Notes under the pieces: model-generated | Seen by the model: only the letters and a program-made list of their open reading frames with translations | Database searches by the model: none | Told to the model about the DNA's origin: nothing | Program-made: the position numbers and the translations under genes | NCBI GenBank assembly: GCA_025454075.1 | Contig: JALOPD010000091.1 | Coordinates: forward strand, 1 to 12,414 | Direction of reading: 5' to 3' | DNA: 12,414 nt | Source: Desulfobacterales bacterium | GTDB lineage: Bacteria > Desulfobacterota > Desulfobacteria > Desulfobacterales > UBA2174_A | Shown here: in pieces, positions 1-12,414 of the stretch | Position numbering within the stretch: the first letter of the stretch is position 1 | Layout: each line of letters begins with the position of its first letter

Positions 1-100
1 GCTGATCACGCCGATTGCGATGGAGAAGGAGCTGCGGTTTGCGATACGGGAAGGCGGCCGCACGGTGGGCGCCGGTGTCGTCGCCGAAGTCATCCAATAG
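1..100 (+). CDS. tuf: Elongation factor Tu, C-terminal fragment (gene cut by left window edge)
   Basis: Only the last 32 residues and the TAG stop are present; the first full codon begins at base 2. The reading includes [19 protein letters not shown] and ends [11 protein letters not shown], the conserved end of the EF-Tu C-terminal beta-barrel (domain 3), which helps hold aminoacyl-tRNA. EF-Tu is the GTPase that delivers aminoacyl-tRNA to the ribosomal A site. A tuf copy directly upstream of rpmG-trnW-secE-nusG is the usual order in many proteobacteria, so this is probably the tufB-type copy. The GTPase domain lies outside the window, so nothing can be said about its integrity. Confidence 0.93.
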
Positions 101-119
101 GAAATAAAGGAGAAGACCC

Positions 120-269
120 GTGAGAGTGCTCATCACGCTTGCCTGTGCCGAATGCAAGCGTCGTAACTACACGACGACCAAGAACAAGCGCACGACGCCG
201 GACAAGCTGGAATTTTCCAAATACTGCCGGTTCTGCCGCAAGCACACGGCCCACAAAGAAACGAAGTGA
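120..269 (+). CDS. rpmG: 50S ribosomal protein L33, zinc-binding form
   Basis: A 49-residue protein beginning [12 protein letters not shown] (GTG read as Met) and ending HKETK. L33 is a small protein of the large ribosomal subunit near the E site. It keeps two CxxC pairs, C9/C12 and C36/C39, so it is the zinc-ribbon form and not the cysteine-free paralogue used under zinc limitation. The GTG start is chosen because AAAGGAG lies at 106-112, seven bases upstream, and because the length matches the family. It starts 19 bases after the tuf stop and is probably co-transcribed with tuf. The gene is too short to stand out among overlapping frames, but its sequence is unmistakable. Confidence 0.95.
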   Translation: MRVLITLACAECKRRNYTTTKNKRTTPDKLEFSKYCRFCRKHTAHKETK

Positions 270-340
270 ACTCCGGGATTCGTCATGCCGGAGCGGACGA
301 TCCGGCCCTGCGGGCGCGGCATCGCGGGACGGTTTCATGC

Positions 341-416
341 AGGCCAGTAGCTCTAACGGTAGAGCATCGGACTCCAAATCCGGGTGTTGGGGGTTCGAAT
401 CCCTCCTGGCCTGCCA
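341..416 (+). tRNA. trnW: tRNA-Trp, anticodon CCA
   Basis: A full cloverleaf can be folded by eye. The acceptor stem AGGCCAG (341-347) pairs perfectly with CTGGCCT (406-412). The D stem is GCTC/GAGC (350-353 with 362-365). The anticodon stem is TCGGA/TCCGG (367-371 with 379-383) around loop CTCCAAA, giving anticodon CCA at 374-376. The T stem is GGGGG/CCCTC (389-393 with 401-405) around TTCGAAT. The discriminator is G413, the base favoured by bacterial tryptophanyl-tRNA synthetase. The 3' CCA is encoded (414-416). The tRNA sits inside the tuf-secE transcript region, the common position in this gene order. Confidence 0.97.
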
Positions 417-510
417 CCTTTTTGGATGAAGAAGGAGCTCGGACGGGCGAAAAAGACGGCCGCATCGGTCGGCTTCGCCGCCGGTGGGCTTTTCTCTGTT
501 TGGGAGACGC

Positions 511-918
511 ATGGGACGCATTTTACGGAAAAAGCCGACAAGCCTGAAGAAACGCAAAAGGCAGGATGAGGACAGCGGCACGCCGGAGGCCAACGCCCCG
601 GCGGAGGGCACAGCGGCCGGGTCGGTCGCGGCGGCCGGCGAGGCGGCCGAGCCCAAGCCCAAGCCGGTGCTCGTGGCCAAAAAGCCCGGGCCGCCCTCCG
701 GGCCGGCGTCGCTCAGCCCGCCGGCCGACAACGTGTTCACGCGTGCGATTCAGTTCCTGAGAGAAGTCAAAATCGAACTGAAGAAGGTCACGTGGCCGTC
801 GCGCAAACAGACGATGGGATCCACCCTGGTGGTCATCGTGCTGGTCATTATTATCTCCCTGTTTTTGGGGATTGTGGACATGGGCCTGTCCACCGTGATT
901 CGGTCCGTGTTCCGGTAG
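511..918 (+). CDS. secE: Preprotein translocase subunit SecE
   Basis: A 135-residue protein if started at ATG 511, which has GGGAGA at 502-507, just upstream; an in-frame GTG at 484 would add nine residues but has poorer spacing. SecE is the small clamp subunit of the SecYEG channel in the inner membrane. The conserved core is at the C-terminus: an amphipathic helix around residues 78-93 (FLREVKIELKKVTW), the WPSR motif at 95-98 and one membrane span at about 105-127. The first 75 or so residues are basic and then Ala/Pro/Glu-rich low complexity, an extension not found in the minimal single-span SecE of about 60 residues. Next gene is nusG, 17 bases on, the standard partner. Confidence 0.94.
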   Translation: MGRILRKKPTSLKKRKRQDEDSGTPEANAPAEGTAAGSVAAAGEAAEPKPKPVLVAKKPGPPSGPASLSPPADNVFTRAIQFLREVKIELKKVTWPSRKQTMGSTLVVIVLVIIISLFLGIVDMGLSTVIRSVFR

Positions 919-935
919 CGGGAGGAAAGACACCC

Positions 936-1466
936 GTGGCGCTCAGATGGTATGTCGTGCATGTATACTCCGGCTTCGAGAACAAGGTCAAAGCGGCCCT
1001 GCAGGAGCGCATCGCCGGCTCCCCGCAGTCCGAGAAGTTCGGGGAGGTGATCGTTCCGACCGAGGAGGTCGTGGAGCTCGTCAAGGGCAAGCGCAAGACC
1101 TCCTCGCGCAAGTTTTATCCCGGCTACATTCTGGTCCGGATGGAGCTCGATGACGAGACCTGGCACATCGTGAACAACACCTCCAAAGTCACCGGTTTTC
1201 TCGGCGGCCGGCAAAAACCGGCTCCGCTTTCGGATGCCGAGGCCGAACAGATCATCAAGCGCATGGAAGCGGGCAAGCGCCAGCCCCAGCCGAAGTACTT
1301 CTTCGAGGCGGGAGACGACATCCGGGTCATCGACGGGCCCTTCACCAACTTCAATGGGACGGTGGAGGAGGTCAACCAGGAGAAAGGCAAGATCAAGGTC
1401 CTGGTCAGCATTTTCGGCCGGGCCACTCCGGTGGAGCTGGATTTCGTTCAGGTCCAAAAGATGTGA
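936..1466 (+). CDS. nusG: Transcription termination/antitermination factor NusG
   Basis: A 176-residue protein, normal NusG length. The GTG at 936 is chosen because GGAGG lies at 921-925 and the product begins [17 protein letters not shown], the usual NusG N-terminus; the open frame continues upstream but covers secE. The NGN domain (about 3-115) includes the FYPGYILV strand and binds the beta' clamp helices. The KOW domain (about 123-176) begins [11 protein letters not shown] and contacts Rho or ribosomal protein S10. NusG binds RNA polymerase, raises processivity and links transcription to translation or Rho termination. No long loop insertion is present. It follows secE closely and precedes the L11 operon. 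Confidence 0.97.
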   Translation: MALRWYVVHVYSGFENKVKAALQERIAGSPQSEKFGEVIVPTEEVVELVKGKRKTSSRKFYPGYILVRMELDDETWHIVNNTSKVTGFLGGRQKPAPLSDAEAEQIIKRMEAGKRQPQPKYFFEAGDDIRVIDGPFTNFNGTVEEVNQEKGKIKVLVSIFGRATPVELDFVQVQKM

Positions 1467-1487
1467 CATCGCCGGGCGATGGAAGGG

Positions 1488-1521
1488 CCGCACCCCGGAG
1501 CGGGTAAGCGACCGGGGCGGC
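1488..1521 (+). promoter_or_regulatory. Hairpin in the nusG-rplK gap; possible L1 feedback site
   Basis: CCCCGG at 1493-1498 pairs with CCGGGG at 1512-1517. After a two-base CA bulge, GCCG (1487-1490) pairs with CGGC (1518-1521). The loop is 13 bases (1499-1511). In E. coli the RNA ahead of rplK carries the L1 binding site that represses L11 and L1 synthesis. This hairpin is in the right place, but I could not match the conserved L1 internal-loop bases with confidence. It has no trailing T run, so it is not a terminator. Confidence 0.3.
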
Positions 1522-1569
1522 ACGCCCTCCGCCGCGGCGCCAATATGAGTTCAGGAGAATAAAAGACCC

Positions 1570-1992
1570 ATGGCAAAAAAAGTGATGGCACTCGTCAAAC
1601 TGCAGGTGGAGGCCGGCAAGGCCAACCCCTCGCCGCCGATCGGGCCGGCCCTGGGCCAGCACGGCGTCAACATCATGGACTTTTGCAAGGCGTTCAACGC
1701 CCGGACCGCCAACGACGCCGGCATGATCATCCCCGTGGTGATCACCATTTACCAGGACCGGTCCTTCACCTTCATCACCAAGACGCCGCCCGCGGCCGTC
1801 CTGCTCAAAAAGGCGGCCAAGGTCGCCAAGGGCGCCAAGGACCCCAAGCGCGAAAAGGTCGGCAGCGTCACGCGCCAGCAGCTGGAGGAGATCGCCAAGC
1901 AGAAGATGGTGGACCTGAACGCCTACGACTTGGAGGCGGCCTGTCGCATCGTGGAAGGCACGGCCCGGAGCATGGGAATAGAGATCGGTTAG
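1570..1992 (+). CDS. rplK: 50S ribosomal protein L11
   Basis: A 140-residue protein of standard L11 length starting [21 protein letters not shown]11 binds the GTPase-associated region of 23S rRNA at the base of the stalk; it is contacted by EF-G, by release factors and by RelA, and is a thiopeptide target. The N-terminal domain carries the proline-rich [20 protein letters not shown] motif (about residues 22-41). The C-terminal RNA-binding domain (about 70-140) includes [17 protein letters not shown]. The ATG at 1570 follows AGGAG at 1553-1557, a long spacing of 12 bases. It heads the conserved rplK-rplA pair. Confidence 0.97.
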   Translation: MAKKVMALVKLQVEAGKANPSPPIGPALGQHGVNIMDFCKAFNARTANDAGMIIPVVITIYQDRSFTFITKTPPAAVLLKKAAKVAKGAKDPKREKVGSVTRQQLEEIAKQKMVDLNAYDLEAACRIVEGTARSMGIEIG

Positions 1993-2008
1993 GCAACGCG
2001 CAGCCGTG

Positions 2009-2032
2009 CCGCCCGGGGGGTCTCGCGGGCGG
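2009..2032 (+). other. GC-rich hairpin between rplK and rplA
   Basis: CCGCCCG at 2009-2015 pairs perfectly with CGGGCGG at 2026-2032 around a 10-base loop. It lies in the 81-base gap and ends 24 bases before the rplA ribosome binding site (AAGGAGAG, 2056-2063). There is no T run, so it is not an intrinsic terminator. In this G+C-rich DNA a 7-bp stem may be chance or may tune mRNA stability. Confidence 0.3.
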
Positions 2033-2073
2033 GTCCGGCCGCCGATCAGAATCACAAGGAGAGCGGAACCAAG

Positions 2074-2778
2074 ATGCCAAAGCGCGGTAAGAAGTACACC
2101 GAAGCCAAGAAGAAGATCGCCGGTCCTGCCGGCGTGGGAGTTCCCGAAGCCGTGAAAATGGCCGTGGAATCCTCTTTTGCCAAGTTCGACGAGACCGTTG
2201 ACGTGGCCGTCCGGTTGGGGGTGGACCCTCGTCACGCCGATCAGATGGTCCGAGGCAGCGTCGTGCTGCCCAACGGCATCGGCAAGTCGGTGAAGGTGCT
2301 GGTCTTCGCCAAGGGCGAAAAAGAGAAGGAAGCCCTGGACGCCGGCGCGGACTTCGTCGGCGGGGACGACCTGGTCGAGAAGATCAAGGGGGGGTGGTTC
2401 GATTTCGACAAGGTCGTGGCCACCCCGGACATGATGGGCGCCGTCGGCAAGATCGGCAAGATCCTCGGCCCGCGCGGGCTGATGCCCAACGCCAAGAGCG
2501 GCACGGTCAGCTTCGACGTGACCCGGGCCGTGAAGGAGCTCAAGGCCGGCAAGATCGAGTTCCGAGTGGAGAAGGCCGGCATCGTCCATGCCCCCATGGG
2601 CCGGGTGTCTTTCGGCGTGGACAAGCTGGTCCAGAACGTTTCGGCGTTTTTGGACACCATTCTGCGTTTGAAGCCCTCGAGCAGCAAGGGGACCTACCTG
2701 AGGGGCATCGCGATTTCCACCACGATGGGACCGGGCGTGCGGATCGACACGAGCCTGGTCAAGGAATCGGCGAAGTAG
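2074..2778 (+). CDS. rplA: 50S ribosomal protein L1
   Basis: A 234-residue protein, the same length as E. coli L1, starting [15 protein letters not shown]1 forms the mobile L1 stalk that moves deacylated tRNA out of the E site. In many bacteria it also represses translation of its own rplK-rplA mRNA. The protein has the two-domain L1 layout, with the central domain (about 67-160) interrupting the N- and C-terminal parts of domain I. The conserved motif [20 protein letters not shown] lies near residues 126-145, and the RNA-binding end segment reads [17 protein letters not shown]. The ATG follows AAGGAGAG by about ten bases. Confidence 0.97.
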   Translation: MPKRGKKYTEAKKKIAGPAGVGVPEAVKMAVESSFAKFDETVDVAVRLGVDPRHADQMVRGSVVLPNGIGKSVKVLVFAKGEKEKEALDAGADFVGGDDLVEKIKGGWFDFDKVVATPDMMGAVGKIGKILGPRGLMPNAKSGTVSFDVTRAVKELKAGKIEFRVEKAGIVHAPMGRVSFGVDKLVQNVSAFLDTILRLKPSSSKGTYLRGIAISTTMGPGVRIDTSLVKESAK

Positions 2779-2786
2779 CGTATCAC

Positions 2787-2815
2787 AATCCGACATAGGC
2801 GGATTTTAAATTGTT
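2787..2815 (+). terminator. Weak terminator-like hairpin after rplA
   Basis: AATCCG at 2787-2792 pairs perfectly with CGGATT at 2800-2805 around a 7-base loop, and the stem runs straight into TTAAATTGTT. It begins nine bases after the rplA stop codon. Stem length and the A/T-rich tail resemble a weak intrinsic terminator or attenuator, but the U tract is interrupted by AAA. The same A/T-rich patch (2803-2815) could instead form part of a promoter for rplJL; I see no good -35 box. It would reduce, not abolish, read-through. Confidence 0.4.
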
Positions 2816-2893
2816 CTGTCAAAGACCGTAGGTACGCTTGGGCGGTTAATCGGCACGCGGCGCGCGCCGGCCTACCGAGACAGAGGAACTCTG
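2815..2893 (+). promoter_or_regulatory. L10 leader (autoregulatory binding site for the L10-L12 complex)
   Basis: The 209-base gap before rplJ contains the features of the Rfam L10 leader family. The outer stem TCTGTC (2815-2820) pairs with GACAGA (2879-2884). The inner stem GTAGG (2828-2832) pairs with CCTAC (2871-2875). Between them AAAGAC on one side and CGA on the other give the G-A arrangement of a kink-turn. A TTAAT is present at 2846-2850, as in the conserved family loop. L10 bound to L12 recognises this fold, which copies its 23S rRNA site, and lowers rplJL translation. The call rests on structure and remembered consensus; a covariance-model search would settle it. Confidence 0.75.
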
Positions 2894-2946
2894 CGGGCGA
2901 CCCCATCCGGAAACCCGGCAGCACCTTTGATCGGCCTCAGCCATGA

Positions 2947-2977
2947 CCTTCGGTTTTTCAGAAATCCGAAGGAGGTG
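2947..2977 (+). promoter_or_regulatory. Hairpin covering the rplJ ribosome binding site
   Basis: CCTTCGG at 2947-2953 pairs perfectly with CCGAAGG at 2966-2972 around a 12-base loop. The 3' arm includes the first half of the rplJ Shine-Dalgarno sequence AAGGAGG (2969-2975). When folded, part of the ribosome binding site is hidden, so initiation at GTG 2988 would depend on opening it. It sits about 55 bases downstream of the L10 leader and could be the expression platform through which L10 binding is read. The functional link is inference. Confidence 0.5.
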
Positions 2978-2987
2978 AGAAACCCAC

Positions 2988-3527
2988 GTGAAGATTGAAG
3001 AAAAAAAACAGATTGTCGAGGACCTGCACCAGCGCTTCGCCAAATCCAGCCTGGTTATCCTGACCGATTTCAAAGGGCTGGACGTCGCCGCGGTCAGCGA
3101 CCTGCGCCGCAAGCTCACGCAGGCGGGCGTCGAGTACAAGGTCGCCAAGAACACCCTGATGGCGAGGGCGTCCGAAGACACGCCGATCGCGGTGTTGAAG
3201 GATCTGTTCCAGGGCCCCGGCGCGGTGGCAATCAGCTACCAGGACCCGGTGACGCCCGCGAAGATCCTGACGAAGTTCGCCGACGACAGCAAGAAGCTGG
3301 AAATCCGGGCCGCCGTGTTGAACGGCAAGCTGATCGACCTCAACGGCGTCAAGGCGCTGGCCGCTCTGCCGTCGCGGGAGGCGCTGCTCGGCCAGTTGCT
3401 GTCGGTCATGGTGGCCGTGCCCACCTCGGTCGTGCGGGTTCTGGCGGAGGTGCCGCGCAGCCTGCTGAACGTGCTCAACGCCGTCAAGGAGCAAAAGGAG
3501 GCGGCGGAGACCCCGGCCGCCGCGTAA
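2988..3527 (+). CDS. rplJ: 50S ribosomal protein L10
   Basis: A 179-residue protein starting (GTG) [17 protein letters not shown]10 anchors the L7/L12 dimers to 23S rRNA at the base of the ribosomal stalk. The rRNA-binding N-terminal domain includes [16 protein letters not shown] and [12 protein letters not shown] (about residues 25-62). The C-terminal helix, about 140-172 ([20 protein letters not shown]), is the platform for L12 dimers, followed by an Ala/Pro-rich tail ending TPAAA. The GTG is chosen because GGAGGTG (2971-2977) lies upstream and the product matches the family N-terminus. Expression is probably controlled by the L10 leader and the hairpin just upstream. Confidence 0.96.
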   Translation: MKIEEKKQIVEDLHQRFAKSSLVILTDFKGLDVAAVSDLRRKLTQAGVEYKVAKNTLMARASEDTPIAVLKDLFQGPGAVAISYQDPVTPAKILTKFADDSKKLEIRAAVLNGKLIDLNGVKALAALPSREALLGQLLSVMVAVPTSVVRVLAEVPRSLLNVLNAVKEQKEAAETPAAA

Positions 3528-3551
3528 GACGGCCCCGGCCGGCTTGCCGTC
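3528..3551 (+). other. Hairpin immediately after the rplJ stop codon
   Basis: GACGGC (3528-3533) pairs perfectly with GCCGTC (3546-3551) around a 12-base loop that itself contains the palindrome CCGGCCGG. It begins at the base after the rplJ TAA. Being followed by CCGGGTTTG, with no U tract, it is not an intrinsic terminator. L12 is needed in several-fold excess over L10, so structures in this gap may matter for differential expression or mRNA stability, but no role is shown. Confidence 0.3.
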
Positions 3552-3618
3552 CCGGGTTTGCAAAACAGACACAGACATCACACCCCATCGATTTCAAGCA
3601 TATTGGAGGATTACGGAA

Positions 3619-4005
3619 ATGGCTAATGTGACCAAAGAGGATGTAATTGAGTTCATCTCCGGCATGTCGGTATTGGAGCTGTCCCAGCTCGTCAAGGAGC
3701 TGGAGGAGAAGTTCGGCGTGTCGGCGGCGGCCCCGGTGGCCATGATGGCCGCCGGACCCGCGGCGGGCGCGGCGGCGGCTCCGGCCGAGGAGAAAACCGA
3801 GTTTGACGTTGTCCTGACCGCTCACGGCGAAAAGAAGATCAACGTGATCAAAGAAGTGCGCGCGATCACCGGCCTGGGTCTCAAGGAGGCGAAGGACCTC
3901 GTCGAAAGCCCCCCGAAGCCGGTCAAGGAAGGAATCGCCAAAGCCGATGCCGAGAAGATCAAGGCGCAGCTGGAGGCGGCCGGCGCCACTGTGGAGATCA
4001 AGTAA
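3619..4005 (+). CDS. rplL: 50S ribosomal protein L7/L12
   Basis: A 128-residue acidic protein starting [21 protein letters not shown]7/L12 is the multicopy stalk protein that recruits and activates the translation GTPases EF-Tu, EF-G, IF2 and RF3. The N-terminal dimerisation domain (about 1-33) binds the L10 helix. A flexible Ala/Gly/Pro hinge follows (about 34-57). The factor-binding C-terminal domain (about 60-128) includes [20 protein letters not shown] and ends ATVEIK. ATG 3619 is chosen over upstream in-frame starts because GGAGG lies at 3605-3609 and the product then matches the family exactly. Confidence 0.97.
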   Translation: MANVTKEDVIEFISGMSVLELSQLVKELEEKFGVSAAAPVAMMAAGPAAGAAAAPAEEKTEFDVVLTAHGEKKINVIKEVRAITGLGLKEAKDLVESPPKPVKEGIAKADAEKIKAQLEAAGATVEIK

Positions 4006-4017
4006 CGAGTCGACCGA

Positions 4018-4092
4018 GTCCGTGGCCTGCTGCCCGCTATTCCAGGAGTTCAGCCTTCCCTGTTTTCTCACCGGCCGCAGCGGGCCGCGGAC
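4018..4092 (+). promoter_or_regulatory. Long stem-loop in the rplL-rpoB gap, possible RNase III processing site
   Basis: GTCCGTGGCCTGCTGC (4018-4033) pairs without a gap with GCAGCGGGCCGCGGAC (4077-4092): 16 consecutive pairs, two of them G-U. The loop is 43 bases, and CCG (4034-4036) can add three more pairs with CGG (4072-4074) across a two-base bulge. The structure starts 13 bases after the rplL stop and ends 73 bases before rpoB. E. coli has an RNase III cleavage structure and a partial attenuator in this gap. No U tract follows this stem, so cleavage or stabilisation fits better than intrinsic termination. The role is inferred from position and shape. Confidence 0.55.
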
Positions 4093-4165
4093 GTCATCGC
4101 CCTGTCCGACACCAGTCCGTCATCTGATTCAGGTGCCCTAACCTCAAACCCATTGCGGAGATGCT

Positions 4166-8281
<4,116 letters not shown>

Positions 8282-8323
8282 CCGAACGGGCGAACGCCGC
8301 AGGGAAGCGAACCACCCACCCAT

Positions 8324-8337
8324 ACTCCCACAGGAGT
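8324..8337 (+). promoter_or_regulatory. Small hairpin containing the rpoC ribosome binding site
   Basis: ACTCC (8324-8328) pairs with GGAGT (8333-8337) around the 4-base loop CACA, and a T-G pair can extend it outward. The 3' arm includes nearly all of the rpoC Shine-Dalgarno AGGAG (8332-8336). The SD lies four bases before ATG 8341 and seven before ATG 8344, which favours the latter as start. The hairpin is short and would be opened by ribosomes finishing rpoB, so it may couple the two genes; that is inference. Confidence 0.4.
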
Positions 8338-8343
8338 GAGATG

Positions 8344-12414
<4,071 letters not shown>

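Noticed and set aside
287..306. Hairpin GCCGGA/TCCGGC between rpmG and the tRNA
   Set aside because: Six pairs in G+C-rich DNA with no U tract or conserved context; probably chance.
417..510. Promoter or terminator between tRNA-Trp and secE
   Set aside because: A short T run follows the tRNA and a GC hairpin with a bulged T lies near 467-483, but there is no stem directly before the T run and no convincing -35/-10 pair.
139..547. Several short open frames running through rpmG, the tRNA and the gap before secE on both strands
   Set aside because: They cross the tRNA-Trp gene or overlap rpmG, lack ribosome binding sites and resemble no protein family.
3544..3618. Upstream in-frame start adding 25 residues to L7/L12
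   Set aside because: The extension matches no L12 N-terminus and lacks an SD, whereas ATG 3619 has GGAGG nine bases upstream and gives the exact family N-terminus.
4018..4092. The rplL-rpoB stem as an intrinsic terminator
   Set aside because: The loop is 43 bases and no U tract follows the 3' arm.

Overview
The window is a stretch of core bacterial housekeeping DNA, all on the + strand and G+C rich. It runs: end of tuf (EF-Tu), rpmG (L33), tRNA-Trp(CCA), secE, nusG, rplK (L11), rplA (L1), rplJ (L10), rplL (L7/L12), rpoB and most of rpoC, which leaves the window at the right edge. Gene order and protein sequences fit a Desulfobacterota ('deltaproteobacterial') genome. Supporting points are proteobacterial-type RNA polymerase subunits with the lineage inserts SI1, SI2 and SI3, GTG starts on several small genes, and a SecE with one membrane span and a long Ala/Pro-rich N-terminus. 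The assignment rests on remembered family resemblance, not a search.

Layout. Positions 1-510 hold the tuf tail, rpmG and tRNA-Trp. Positions 511-1466 hold secE and nusG, 17 bases apart and probably co-transcribed. Positions 1570-2778 hold rplK and rplA. The 209-base gap before rplJ carries a terminator-like hairpin, a recognisable L10 leader (binding site for the L10-L12 complex) and a hairpin that overlaps the rplJ ribosome binding site. rplJ and rplL follow at 2988-4005. The 160-base rplL-rpoB gap holds a 16-bp perfect (G-U allowed) stem, placed where E. coli has its RNase III processing site. rpoB (4166-8281) and rpoC (8344 to the edge) fill the rest. No mobile element, CRISPR array or recent insertion is visible.

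The genes make the translation factor that delivers tRNA, the L33 protein, the L11/L1 and L10/L12 stalk proteins of the 50S subunit, the Sec translocon subunit SecE, the elongation factor NusG and the RNA polymerase catalytic subunits. This is the classic unit that couples ribosome and polymerase supply.

The outstanding feature is inside rpoC. Between the 'IIPK' strand end and the 'FDIVN' segment, about 60 residues before the secondary-channel rim helices, beta' carries an in-frame insert of about 100 residues (573-673, bases 10060-10362). It reads as a complete parvulin-type peptidyl-prolyl isomerase (rotamase) domain. E. coli, Geobacter and Desulfovibrio beta' as I remember them lack it. 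A prolyl isomerase built into the RNA polymerase catalytic subunit, beside the channel used by NTPs and Gre-type factors, is the best candidate here for an undescribed system.
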